Shown here in pieces: positions 12,134 through 23,954 of a DNA stretch of 64,000 bases (positions are counted from its first letter, which is position 1; each line of letters begins with the position of its first letter). The stretch is from Papaver somniferum (taxonomy: Eukaryota > Streptophyta > Magnoliopsida > Ranunculales > Papaveraceae). The notes beneath the pieces were generated by a model, which was not told the origin of the DNA, did no database searches, and worked only from the letters and a program-made list of their open reading frames with translations. The stretch is from positions 3,224,001 to 3,288,000 of the forward strand of contig NW_020621936.1 of NCBI RefSeq assembly GCF_003573695.1, read 5' to 3'. A program made the position numbers and the translations under genes.

Positions 12134-14178
12134 CATCAAAATTTAGTAGCTCATGGACCTTTTGAGGTATCTGGTCCGGCTTATCACTTGGTTGGGTTAA
12201 TGTATTTGTGCTAGGTATCCATTTGTCTTCCCAGATCCTTGTGTTTTTTCCGTCTTTCACTTACCAGATGAAGTTTCCTTTTATAATATTGAGACCCTTC
12301 TGAATACTTGTCCAAATCCACGAGAGTTCATAATTTCTTGTCGGTTGAAAAGGGTTCGATCCATGAAAATATTTTGCTTCTAGTAATTTTACCCATAGTT
12401 GATCCTTTTTTGTCATCACTCTACTTGCTAACTTCGTTAGAAGGGCTATTGAACTTATGGGGATTCTTAATTCCTAGACCGCCTTGGGACTTTGGTTTGC
12501 ACATGCCTTTCCACGCTTTTATATATCCACCTTTTGTTTTTGCCTTATCCTTATTCCACCAAAAATCTCTCTGAATTTTTTCAAGTTTATCTAGAGTATC
12601 TTTTGGAAGGGCAAGCATCTGCATCTGATATGTTGGATACGACTGGAGAATTGATTGAATTAAAACTGTCCTACCCGCTTGCGAAAGTAACTTTGATTTC
12701 CACCCTTGTAGCGTATTATAGTACCTTTGCAAAAGGGGTTCAAAGTTTTCTTTTCTATTTTTGTCGAAGAAAAGAGGTGCCAAGATACTTGTCTTGTTTT
12801 GTCAGGAACGGGACTTTTAGGATTTTTGCTATTATCTTTGCATGTTTCGGGTGAATTTTTGGATTGAAGTAAATCCCTGATTTCTATAAATTTACCATTT
12901 GACCCGTAATTTTCCCAAATTTGGATAATATATCCAAAAGGTTTTTTGCTTCTCCTAAATCTTCCCTTGTGAATAGAAAACAGTCGTCTGCGAAAAAAGA
13001 TGGGATATAGTAGGTGCATGTTTGTTTATTTTAATTCCCGAGATTCTTTTTTCTACTTTGGATTTCTCCAAGAGTCTTGAAAGAACTTCCATGAAAATTA
13101 GAAACAGATAAGGAGATAGGGGATCTCCTTGTCTAAGGCCTCTAGAGGTGGAGAACGTTGGGCCTGGGGAACCGTTTAGCAGGATCGAGTATGAGGTTGT
13201 GGAAATACATTGGGTGATAAGGTTGACCCAGCAATCACTAAATCCAAAAGATGATAAGGCTTTTTGAATAAAGGACCACTCCACTCTATCAAAAGCTTTT
13301 GAAAGATCGATCTTGAGAGCTAGAAATCCTTTTTTCTTTTTAGATGTTTTCATCGAGTGTATCAGCTCATGGGCTATGATGATGTTATCCGTTATTTTTC
13401 TTCCTGGGAGAAAAGTTGATTGATTTGGAGATATTAACCTATTCAGGATGGGTTTTAATCTGTTTGCTAGGATTTTTGAAATGAGTTTATATATTGTATT
13501 GCTGAGGCTAATTGGGCGGAAATCCGCCGGGGTTTGAGGAGTGGAGATTTTGGGAATGAGTGTAATGAAAGAGTGATTCATTTCTTTTTCCAAAAGCCTA
13601 GTCCGAAAAAAATCTTGCATATAGTTAATTATGTTCGGGCCCAGAATTTCCCAGTTTGCTTTGAGAAAGCCCGGTTGGAAACCATCTGGACCTGGAGCAC
13701 CCCAAGGGTTCATGTTTGCAAGAGTTGACCAGATTTCTTCTTTGGTTGGGATTTTGATTAGGAGTGAATTTTCTGAAACAGAAACGCAAGGTTGTATAAT
13801 TCCTTCTAGATCTACATTGGAGTTATTATTTTGGGAGGCGCCAATTTGGGAAAAGTGATCTATTAGGAGAGAATTAATTTGATCTCGGTCTGAAATCCAG
13901 AGCCCTGATGCTTCTCTGAAAGAATGAATTGCGTTTATTTTTTTCCTATTTGAAGCGGAATCATGGAAATATTCGGTATTTTGATTGTATTCCTTGAAGA
14001 ATTTATCCCTAGATAGTTGGTGGTAATAATCATTTTTTATTTTATACCACTTTCCTAATTCAGCTTGGAGGTTTTTGAGGATGTCGATCTTGGAAGCTAT
14101 GTTTCCGGAGTTATGAATATTGTCTATTTTCCTATTAAGGGTTTTTATATTTTTTATGGATATTACCGAAAACATCAT
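12134..14178 (-). pseudogene. LINE-A reverse transcriptase
   Basis: On the minus strand a 407-codon frame (14178-12955) carries RT motifs in order: the NPWGAPGPDGFQPGF block, ADFRPISLSNTIYKLISKIL, LALKIDLSKAFDRVEW and GLRQGDPLSPYLF. The catalytic FADD box follows near 12990, but a one-base deletion in a T-run shifts the frame just before it. Downstream, frames continue with the KYLGTSFL and AWKGMCKPKSQGGLGI blocks to the E1 junction at 12134. Together these show a nearly full plant L1 RT, dead because of the frameshift and stops. Upstream it joins the endonuclease without a large gap. Confidence 0.9.
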
Positions 14179-15043
14179 AATTCCACTGGGCTAGATCTGA
14201 GGAGAGAGATTTCAAGGTTGAGATGAAATGTTTTGGACAGGACTTGGAAGAATGATTACTCCAAGATGCTTCGACCACCGATTTAAGAGTCGGGTGAGAT
14301 AGCCAAGATCTAATGCATCGAAAAGGTTTATGTAATCATTTTGATTCCGGGTTGGTATCTAAAAGGATAGGAGTATGGTCTGATCCCACTCTGGTTAGGT
14401 GACTTACCTTTGTATTTGGGAATAATTGAATCCATTGATAGGATGTTAGAGCTCTATCTATCCTTTCGCATATATTTGCATCTCCACTCCTGTTGTTTGA
14501 CCATGTGAAAGGAGCGTCTTCATAACCCGCATCTTGGAGGCCCGGAGAATCTATAATCTGTCTAGCAATTGTTTTGTTGCTTGAGCTTGTGTTATTGCCT
14601 CCCTGCTTTTCTGATGGGTCCAGGATAATGTTCAGATCCCCAATTAAAGCCCATGATTTTTGGACTTGATTTGCTAAATTCTAAATGTGAGACCATTGAA
14701 TTATATTTTCTTCAGCTTCGACTGCACCATATATACAGGTTAATTCGAAAACTTTATCATCATATAAGCCTTCAAAATTACAAACATTAAACTGCGCCGA
14801 TACTAATTTTAATTCTACATTGTTATGTCAGGCGATCGCTAGCCCCTTAGCTATTCTCACTGATGGAATAATAAACCAGTCAAAGAATTTCGATTTTTTC
14901 AAAATAAGATCTATTTTTTCAAAAGGAGCTTTTGTTTCGGAGAGAAAAACTATATCTGGCTTGAAATCATTATACAAATTATTTAGATGATCTCTAGTTA
15001 TAGGGGTACCAATAACCTGAACATTCCATGAGAGAATCCTCAT
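14179..15043 (-). pseudogene. LINE-A APE-type endonuclease
   Basis: The natural ORF2 start is the ATG at 15043-15041, giving MRILSWNVQVIG, the standard N-terminus of the family. Catalytic landmarks visible are N in SWNV, E in LSETK, the GDLN motif and the late SDH motif (near 14375). The frame is broken by a TGA at ~14828 where the family has Trp, a TAG near 14681 and another stop near 14330. The enzyme would nick the target for target-primed reverse transcription. Open sequence upstream of the ATG (to 15247) has no family similarity. Confidence 0.85.
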
Positions 15044-15724
15044 GGCAGTTAAAATGGGAAAAAGTTGAGGTAAAATAGGAATAAAAATCAGAGTAGGGAG
15101 ACAACAGATTGAAAAAGCTGGATCTCTAGTAATCAGCCAATACAATCTATTTGAAACAGAGAGCATCAGTTTGATGGCAGTAAAAAACTGTAAAGAATGC
15201 ACATATAAAGTTGTAGAAAGTTCAGCAGGGAAGTAGTTAAACTGCACAGGGAAAATTAAGGTAAAAAAAATTATTGGCTAGAAAGGAAACAGAATGCTAA
15301 TGAGAGATTAGTAGGACAGTAAAGAAGAGAAACTGGGGAAATTAAATAACAAAGGATTAAACAGAAAACTGAGAGACCAAAAAAACAAACATGAATGATA
15401 TTCATAGGCTCTGATTTTCTCCTGTTACACCAAGTTCTTTAAAGGGGATAGATACAAAATCTTCAAATAGAGGAATGTTGACATGGCTGAAAGAGTTACT
15501 CCCCAAGGTAAGTTCATTTCTGAATCTTCAAACCATCTAATGAGGCGACTTTGACTCTTGAGACATAAATGTGGATGATCACAATTAGATATCGATGGTT
15601 CAACCACAACTGCTTCTCTTATCTTTGTAGCCTTTTCCATAAAAAAGTCTAAACGAATGCTTGTTACAAACAGCCATCTAGCTTAAGATTAATCACATCA
15701 CAGAGTCCATATAGAAAATATGAA
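15044..15724 (-). other. LINE-A 5' region, no ORF1
   Basis: Lies between the endonuclease ATG and the 14-bp target duplication. It contains a 71-codon minus-strand frame (15640-15425) that I do not recognise. Plant L1 ORF1 normally has an RRM-like or DUF4283 domain and zinc knuckles; neither is visible. It may be a 5' UTR plus a remnant. Confidence 0.5.
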
Positions 15725-15769
15725 TAATATATTTTGTTAAACACTTTGAGCTAAAGAACAAATTCCTGT

Positions 15770-15940
15770 TTAGAAAAAAAGTACCCTCAAAGCACAATGT
15801 TCACATAGTGCACTTCCATCTGATATGTTGTAATGACTTAGCTGTGTATTAACACCAGAGAACGGAATCATGCAAGCGCCACTGCTGAGCCACTTAGGAT
15901 AACAATGCACTTGATTTACCTTCATGTGATAACAGTACCT
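15770..15940 (-). pseudogene. Exon-like open stretch captured in the Helitron (unidentified)
   Basis: A 57-codon minus-strand frame without stops reads ...CYPKWLSSGACMIPFSG... and continues with SDGSALCEHCALR before TAA at 15770. It is rich in Cys and Trp and looks coding. Splice-like sites flank it (TTTAG before, GTAAAT inside). I do not recognise the protein. Helitrons often carry copied host exons, so a transduplicated gene piece is the likeliest reading; chance openness of a short stretch is the alternative. Confidence 0.35.
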
Positions 15941-16844
15941 AAAGATAATGTTGCAGAGAAAAGTGCCTCTCTTAGTATCTTAATTTTTCCAAATATTTCT
16001 TTGCACAACAATCCATACCTTGAGAACAAAGAATGATATTGTCAAATTAGCACAGCCATTACATAAATTTCATTTAAGACGCATGGAAGCATGAGAAATA
16101 CTTCACCATTTTTCAGTTGCGGCAAGACATAAGCTTAATACAGCTACACATATATAGTTCAAAGAACCCAATACTGCTGGAGCTAGCATTGAATCCTAAT
16201 CTAAAAAAGGAAGGAATTGAGTTTATTTCAATGCCTAATAGATAGGAGGAACACAACTTGGTCGGATAGCATGTACCTTTCCTTGTTTGATCAAATAAGG
16301 AAGCCAGCAGAATTGTTCTTTAGGATGTTCGTAGGAAGAATTTCTCTATGATTATCAGAATTTGAAATCTCTCTATGATTATCAGAATTTGAAATCAATG
16401 GGTCCTTCTCAAGAAGAAAAAAAAAACACAATCCTTCTCAGCAAGAACAAAGTTACAAATCTGATGCCCCTAACTTACGCTAGCTAGTTCTTTAATACAT
16501 CTTCTTAGCATTAGGAAACAACTGTATTTACGGAAACACAGTGGTATTAAGAAACGTACGTTTGATTCACGAAAACACAAATATTATCGGAAAACCAAAA
16601 TCAGGAAACCCAATGATTTAAGAAGATAAATAAATTATATAAAGAAACGTGTCATACACGGTTTGTGTAGTATTAGGTAACCACGTTATTAACAGGAGTC
16701 GGGTCAGTACCAAAATCAGGAAACCAAGAGAATCCGGCGCACGAAAATATCCCTCGCCCAACTCTCGATCCACGCCGCCGAATGACGAAATCAATGATCG
16801 GATATATCCGGATAGACAGACAACACTTCTTTTTATAATATAGA
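15941..16844 (-). other. Helitron 5' half, no gene seen
   Basis: Non-coding. It has a local direct repeat (CTCTCTATGATTATCAGAATTTGAAATC, two copies near 16345-16395) and an A-run at 16420. The last 20 bases on the minus strand are the TCTATATTATAAAAAG terminus. Confidence 0.6.
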
Positions 16845-16963
16845 TTGTCAAGTGCTTATAATAAATATATATTTTCTTAAATATAGTAAAACAACAATTA
16901 CCCACAGGTGATTTGAGTTCACATGTTTAAGAAAATATTGAAAGATATGCATGATCTTTATTT

Positions 16964-17662
16964 TTTTTTATTTTTTTTTAGTCAATCCACATATTTCAAT
17001 TCATTCAAATCAAAATATTGATTACCTGATCGCTTACAAGAATAACAAAAACATCAAAATACAAGATGATTAAACCCCTAATACAATTAAAGATACCAAT
17101 TACAAGTATATCGCGAAAAGAAAGAGCGATAAACCGTAAAGATACCCAATTTTTGTTTATGTAGTAGGGAAAAGATGGTATTATCCGGAATCAATCCTGA
17201 CCATTTAATCTGATTTTCTTTTTCTTTGATAAGAGATGCTCCTGAAAGAAAGGTGTACTTTGCACGTAATCTTGTATACCCAAACGAACCCGGATGCCCT
17301 AAATCTCTTATGTTGAAAATAGATTTAAAGTGATACCGTGTTGAATGATTGATGTTTTTGAACCGAGAATAGCAAGCCAAGATCCAGCCATGAAGATTTG
17401 AAAAAAATCGCCCGTAAAGCGAAGAGACAATCGTCCAAAATGACGAAGAAAAATCGCCCCAAATGGTGAAGAAATATGCCGAAAGACATCAAAACAATAG
17501 AAAACATGTTTTGATTAACTAATGACTAAAACTTAAAAAGGAAAAGAAATCTTCCTCAGATCTGGTCCAAAAGGACCAAATATGAGCAAGAGGTTGATGA
17601 AAGTTTGGTTTTTTTTTCTTCTTTTGTAGAGAGAAAAAAGAGAGAAGAGGAAAGAAGTGACC
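16964..17662 (-). mobile_element. Poly(A) retroposon, 699 bp
   Basis: The 16-bp duplication TGCATGATCTTTATTT at 16948-16963 and 17663-17678 flanks it. A T-rich tract follows the left copy (poly(A) on the minus strand). Open frames inside are short and unrecognised. The sequence after the last frame (GTAATCAATATTTTGATTTGAATG) resembles a 3' UTR. It could be an internally deleted LINE, a long SINE or a processed retrocopy; domain evidence is lacking. Confidence 0.75.
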
Positions 17663-17678
17663 TGCATGATCTTTATTT

Positions 17679-19063
17679 GATCATACATTATTGGCCCGAA
17701 TCATTTTATGTTTTAATGAGTGTCTAGTGTCATTTCTCTCCATTTTTTCTAATTTGAGTGCCAATTTTGACTGCATTTACTAGGCATAAAGATAATGATC
17801 ATGATTAAGTTAATGTTGCATAAATTTTCATTATTTTGTATAAAATGCATAAAAGAAAATTTTCTTAAATTTAAATCATTATCGAGTTGAGTAACCCATT
17901 ACAGTATTTTCATGAAATTTTTTATTGCGTGTTTAATATCCAAAATTTATTGCATCCTCTAAGGAAATTAAGGTTTTGTTTTTGGATACATTCTCAAATA
18001 TTTGTAAAAATGACATTCATTGCCTATTCTAAAACATCCTTCATTTTTATCCATACTATAACCCTTATTTAACATGATCATTAAGCTTGTATCAGATTAT
18101 TGCGTCAAAGAATTTTCTTCCACGAAATTTCATGATTGAATTATACTTATAGACTTGCTTAATGCTCGACTTTGTTTTAAGAAAAGTTCATTATGTTTGG
18201 ATTTTTTCAATTAAAGGATGTTGTTATTTTTATAATTTATATATGATGACGTGCCTTTTGAGTAAATTTTTATGATTAATGTTTTAGGGTTACTCATAAT
18301 TGTTTATAATCGACTAAATTTATGATCACATAAAGTATATCCATATTATTGAGTGGGACTGTGCAATATCACAAGAAAATTTAGTGGGATATTTGCAATT
18401 GTGCATGTTTGATTGATAGTTTAGTTATCACCACAGTGATGCTAAACTCTTATCTTGTAAGTGTTGTATGTATGTTTTGAGTCCTCTTAGTTTGCTTTAA
18501 CTATTAGAACAATGCTGCTCACAAGTAGTTTTGGTTCACAAGTTTAAACAAGCATTAAGGTTATCTAAATGTTTCATATACATGTGAAATAATAGCCGCC
18601 CACAGGTGACTACAATTCATATTATATTAGGTTGAAAACGTTTAGAGTTATTCGAGTTTGTTAATACATTTTAGGACGTGAGTTGCCCACATGTGATTCT
18701 AGTTGTAGTATTTAACAGACGTAATGTTGAATTATGAAAATGTAAAGTATCCACAGATACTTTTCATGTCTTACTTTGTTCCTTGATAAGGTTTTACCCA
18801 CAGCAGAATCTATTGAAGGTGTGAAACTATTGTAAGCTTAATTTTCATTTTTCTATTATAAATTTCAGTTTTTTGTTCTTATCAATTGTTGATTATGATT
18901 ATTTTGTAGACTTTTAATTAATGGTCCAATTTTTTGAAGATAAAATTGTTTATCACCTGATGATTTTTCGTGCTACTGTGTACATATCTATCAATTGCAT
19001 TATTAATCTCAATCTGTGGATGTTTTCTCGAACATTCATTATTGAAATTGAGAGGCAGTTATA
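17679..19063 (+). other. Decayed copia-element DNA with a recurring CCCACAGGTGA motif
   Basis: No intact frame. Short motifs related to CCCACAGGTGA or CACCACAGTGAT occur at about 18428, 18600, 18687, 18750 and 18797, and also at 16904 before the retroposon. The stretch leads into recognisable integrase, so it probably represents the 5' part of the same copia element. Confidence 0.4.
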
Positions 19064-20645
19064 GAGAAAGTGAAAATCATAAAGTCAGACAAAGGTGGTG
19101 AATATTGTGAAAGGTATGAGAAAACAGGATAATATCCTAAATCTTTCGCTTAATATCTCCAAATTTTTTGAATTGTTGTTCAATACACAAGGCCAGCTTA
19201 TCGTTGGCATAATGGTTTATAGCAAAAGGTAAAATCATACTTTTATGAAAATAGTTAGAAGCATAATAAGTTATGCATAATGGCCAGACACCTGTGAACG
19301 TATGTTCTTTCTACAACTGTGTGATTTAAATATATTTCCGAATAAAGCAGTTTCAAAGACACACTTTGGACTAGAAAGGTTGGAAACCTAGTTTAAATCA
19401 CCTTTAAGTTATGGTTGTTCAGTTGAAGGTGAGGGCTTATATTTCCAAGAATGAAAATTGGATTTTAAAACTATTACTGTTTCATTGATTTTTCTAAATA
19501 ATCCAAATGGTATTATTTAATGTTCTAACTGTAGTATGAGATTTGTTGAAACCAAAAATATAAATTCATTAGTGATGGCATAATTAGTGGGAGTTCGTGG
19601 ATATATTTGTTCAAGAGGTCATGATAATGATCCCTTATTTATGATTTCTACAGATATTGTGAATCTTCTCATTGTTGGAATGTTAGATAAAGAAAGACCA
19701 CAAATTACTGATCCTATATTCCATAATAAAACTATTGCATTAAGAAGGTCTCAAAAGAGATTGAAAGAAAATTGTTCATGTTGTTTCAGTGATTTGCTTA
19801 CAAGAATTTATTTCATTTTGATATGGAATGGTAAACACTCGGTTTCTGGTTCACAAAGTATTATGTGTATAATAAATAATTTTGATTAATGGATTGATGA
19901 TATGTGAGATAAAATCAATGGTTGAACGTCAGGTTCGGGATATTATTTAGTTGCTCGAACGATACAAAACAGTTGTCTGCAAGTGGGTCTTTAAGCCCTA
20001 GCATGACTATAATAGCATAACTAAATGATATAAAGCCTGAGCTGCAACCAAAGATTTTATTTTGAAATGATGCATTGATTATAAATAAGTTTTTCTCTCA
20101 TGTCAAAGAAAGACTTATTCAGAATTATCAAAGTATTATGAGTAGCTCAATATGACTTAAGAGTTGCATTACTCAAATGTGAAAATAGACTTTATTAATG
20201 ACAATAATAAATAAGATTTATGTGTGTCAATAAGAAGGATCTGCCTTATATAAATACAAGAACACATAGTCTACAAGCTTAAGAAATCAAAGTATGAAAT
20301 TAAGCAAGCCTATTGAATATCGCATATGTAAAATTCAACAAGACCATTAATGTTAATTGGTTTTTGATGAAATTATTGTAGATCCTTACATATACCTCAA
20401 GATTAGTGGGAGAAGTTCATACTCTTGGTATTCTATGTTAAGAATTACTACGTACCAACAAGTGGTGATCTTGAATTTATGCATATCTATATATTTTTTT
20501 AAATAAAAGATATAAATGAAGCTGCCATGTGATAATCACATATCATGTGGATTACGAAAGCTCTCATATAAAATATATATCGAATATTCGAAGAATTTTT
20601 GGAGATAATAACATACATAACAAATTTTCTTTCATATCAGAATGA
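19064..20645 (+). pseudogene. Ty1/copia pol remnant: integrase end and RT
   Basis: Broken frames on the plus strand match copia pol in order. 19064-19132 gives EKVKIIKSDKGGEYCERYEKTG, the integrase core with its catalytic Asp. A QYTRPA-like block is near 19185. An ALRRSQKR linker motif is near 19740. KTVVCKWVFKP (near 19965) begins RT. Degenerate RT codons run on to about 20440. Many stops and frameshifts show great age. The gene continues after the 41-kb E3 insertion, with RNase H at 61813. Its protein would have integrated and copied the element. Confidence 0.75.
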
Positions 20646-20704
20646 AGATATGTAACATCCCCACTTCGAATTCTAGGTCAGCCGCCCTAAAACTCAAAGT
20701 GTGG

Positions 20705-22546
20705 TGGTAGGCTTCTAAAAAGACCTACAAACTAATACCGCAAGTGCACGGTGTCGATTGAAGCTAATGTGCAAATACGGGTCGATCCACAGAGACTTGG
20801 GGTGTTATGAAGTTTTCCTAGCTATCTCTAACTGCTAACAGAGCATGAATGGACTGAAATAAGAGCTGTGAGAAGTGAACAAAATCAGAACTAACAGTTA
20901 TAGCAAAAGTGAAAATATGAAAATTAAAATTTGAAAACAGGACATGAAAGAAAATTAACAAGAACAGGACATGGAAGATGTGAATGTGGATGGGAATGAA
21001 GTGTATGGAGATGGATGAGAATTCTCTTTCACCTAGCTAGTTAGCCTAGGATAAATCCTTATCATGTGGCTAGTTAACTACCTAAAGTCCTTGGATTAAC
21101 CCCTAGCATTGCCTATCTGATTAAAGCATAAACAATCACAGGTCATTTAGGTTTCTAGGTCTCTAACTAATATGGCTGGTTAATCCCTTAGAACTACCAC
21201 TGACCCCTAGCATTAGTGGTCTTCTTACAGCACCACTAATCACAAGTCAGTTGAGCTTTTAGGAATCTAACTAGCCTAAGCTATTTTGAGTTCAACAAAA
21301 ACTAACCTAATGGCTAACCATCATGGCTTAAGGGTCTTCTCACCCTAGTGTGGATTCAGAACAAGTTTAACATAATAAATATTTGAAATTGAAATTAACT
21401 GAATTATGAAATTGAAATTGAAACAACAACATGAAATTAACCCAATTAGGGGGTTTCTCGGATGACCCAAGAACAAGTTTTGCATTCTCTACAGCTTCCC
21501 TTTTATAGCTTACAACAAAATCCCTAATTTCACAAAACCCTAAATTTGCAAACCCTAACTTTTGGGGAAAATCAAATTCGACATACCCATGTGTGAATTC
21601 TGTTCGACCCATGCCCTGTTGATGTTCTACTGCTCCTCCTCTAGCTCTTGTTGCGCTGTTGGCCTAGCCCTAGAATTCTGTGAACCCTAGATTCTCTCAC
21701 TGTCGAGTTTGTAGCATCAGGACTCGATGCTACAGACGAGAAAGGAAGAGACAAGGGTGGTGATGGAATACTGAGTTTGTCGGGGGAAGGTGGTAGTGGT
21801 GGTGTTCGAGATGAAGGTGGAAGAAGTTGCAGGTCTGTTGGGGGATGGCTGTTGCAGAGAATTTGGGGAGAAGAGAGCTCGATGGATAATGAGATTAGGG
21901 TCTGTTTGTTTGGGGTGTAGGTGTTCGGTTGCTAGGGTGTGAAGCGGGGATAGCGAACTTTGATGAACATCGAGTAAAGAGCGTTGGATGATCCCATATA
22001 GATTGAATCGAACGGCTACGATGGAGAGGTATGTAGCGACCGTTGGATTATGAGATACAACAAAATTGACGGCTTCATATGGAGTTAGGTACTATGGTGT
22101 TTGACAGGAGCTTCGGATTTTGATGCACAATGATGAGGCGACCGTTGGATGACAAGATGGATCCAATCTGACGGCTAGAAAGGGAAACGGGTATGGATAT
22201 AGGAAATGGATTTGGGTGAGGGTTTTGGGTCTTGGGTATGCCAAGCCCATATCTTCTTTAAGAACAATTCTTCCTCTTCAAGCCCACTTCTAGTTGATCC
22301 GGCTCTTGCAAACATCATTCTTCGCTTCCTCCTAGCGGGAGTCTTTGCCGTTCCTTTGCTCTTTTCGCTCCATGAGTTAACCAGGCTTTATTTAGTACCT
22401 AAAAATGCAAAATTAATTAATAAAAATATTTATTCTTGAAAACAATGAAAATACAGAATATGGGATAAAATGTAGAATTAATGCACAAAAGATGAGTTAA
22501 ATGCCAAGAAAAATATATAGAAATATGCACTTTTTAGCACTCATCA
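20705..22546 (-). repeat. E2 left LTR (3' LTR)
   Basis: 1842 bp from TGGTAGGCTTCT to TAGCACTCATCA. Minus-strand start TGATGAGTGCTAAAAAGTGC. It carries CCTTTTATAGC (TATA on the minus strand) near 21500. Confidence 0.95.
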
Positions 22547-22560
22547 AATACCCCCAAACC
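22547..22560 (-). other. E2 polypurine tract
   Basis: Plus-strand AATACCCCCAAACC is a purine-rich GGTTTGGGGGTATT on the minus strand, directly abutting the 3' LTR. It is the expected plus-strand primer position. Confidence 0.75.
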
Positions 22561-23954
22561 TGAATTTTACTTGTCCTCAAGTAAAACAAAACTAAGGAAA
22601 TCCTACCTATACCACTGTCGCTGGTCTCTCGAATGCATTTAGCGTATGCACTAAGCCTTTTAAACCACTAAGTGTCCCTAGTGGACGAGTTAAGTCTCGT
22701 GAAGGTTTGCTTAGAACGTACCTACAAATTTCTAGGTCAAAATATAAGCTCAGATTCCATCAAATGTGACTTGTGCAAGTCAGTTTAAGCTCACAGCAAA
22801 ATGGAGATGTCAATCTAGCTAAAAGGCACAATCCTAGCACTGATAAAAAATAAAGACATGTGATAAGAGTGTAAAGTGTATCTACACATGTGTAAAGAAA
22901 GATCGGATGTTATGACTACTAATCACCAAGAGATAGTTTCTCAGGCTAAGAACCAAGGTCGAAATCTAGCTAGCTGTCCGGACTTTACGAGAATTGTGAA
23001 TGAGTTGGAGGTATTTCACAATTACTCGCGTTGTACATCAATGGCATACACCCTTCCTTGCTTATTACAATGAAACAACAAATTGACTATTTACATGACT
23101 CTTATTTACAATGACTACTCTCTTTTATTTTTGGAACAAGAGAGGATGGAATTGATAAATACTTTTTTTTTTTTTTTTCTGAATATATACATCATTTTTT
23201 ATTTATTTATTTTATTTATTTATTTTTTTTTGATAAGGAAACACTTTTGATACATATACAAAAGGAAACAAAAGATTACATGACACTTTGCAAGAGGTAG
23301 CCCTTTTTGATGCACCCAGTTAAATTCGATGGTTGTTTTTCTTAATGTAACCTCCACCTTCTATCCCAACCAACCAAAGAACAAGCTAGTCAAGTTTCGT
23401 TCAGTATTCTAAAGTGATTGGCAACTAAAACTTCTGATAGAACACCTCAAGGATGAGGCTATACATGTATTGGTAGATCGTGCGCGTGCAAGTTTCTTAT
23501 CACTATGTGAATTGTGCTAGAATCAGGGTGCCTAAATATCTAGACTAAGACTCCTAATAAAAATACATATTTGCACAAGAGTCAACATTTCAAGGTAAAT
23601 GATCTCCATTTTTATGTTTTTTTCAATTTTTCATTTTTTATTTTGATTTTTCATTTTTTTCAAAAAGAAGGAGTTCTTATTTTCAATTATGGCATATTAT
23701 CAAAGTATCTACTTTTCACCCCCAAACCTAAACTAAACATTGTCCTCAATGTTTCAAAATATGAACAAAATTATAATACAACATATGAAGAGGATCATGT
23801 TGAGTAGAGAAAAAGGAAAGAGAATACCCGATTTCGGCGAAAGCAATATTAGAACTCCGTTATTCAAGGCAAGAATCCAACATATGTCAGCCGAGATCAT
23901 ATTGGATTAGCAAAATATATACAAAAGGAACAAAAGGGTTTTAAGAAATTTTAT
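22561..23954 (-). other. E2 internal region downstream of the ORF, non-coding
   Basis: No coding similarity. It contains long A/T runs at 23160-23235 and 23610-23665. Phrases such as CCCCAAACCTAAACTAAACATTGTCCTCAATG near 23720 recur in related form in E1 (around 10200), linking the two families. Confidence 0.6.

Larger units (their letters stand above)
4047..15724 (-). mobile_element. LINE-A: L1-type non-LTR retrotransposon, split by two insertions
   Basis: A 14-bp duplication TAATATATTTTGTT at 4033-4046 and 15725-15738 brackets the element. A T-run follows the left copy, which is the poly(A) tail on the minus strand. Reading leftwards the domains are in the L1 order: APE endonuclease (from 15043), reverse transcriptase, zf-RVT, RNase H (ending 4155). 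LTR element E1 splits the RT/zf-RVT part and LINE-B splits the zf-RVT part. Removing these leaves ~4.8 kb. I see no ORF1 (gag with zinc knuckles); only ~680 bp lie upstream of the endonuclease start. Several stops and at least one frameshift make it dead. Confidence 0.85.
3255..16844 (-). mobile_element. Non-autonomous Helitron, interrupted by LINE-A
   Basis: Read on the minus strand the element starts TCTATATTATAAAAAG (16844 downwards), a classic plant Helitron 5' end. It finishes with an 8-bp GC hairpin, six bases, then CTAG at 3258-3255. The flanking bases are A and T, as expected for insertion into AT without target duplication. Without the LINE-A insertion the element is ~1.9 kb. No Rep/helicase gene is present, so it depended on an autonomous partner. 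It contains a 69-bp minisatellite near its 3' end and an exon-like open stretch near its 5' half. Confidence 0.75.

Noticed and set aside
16964..17662. SINE
   Set aside because: The length (~0.7 kb) exceeds typical SINEs and I could not identify A and B boxes; kept as an unclassified retroposon.
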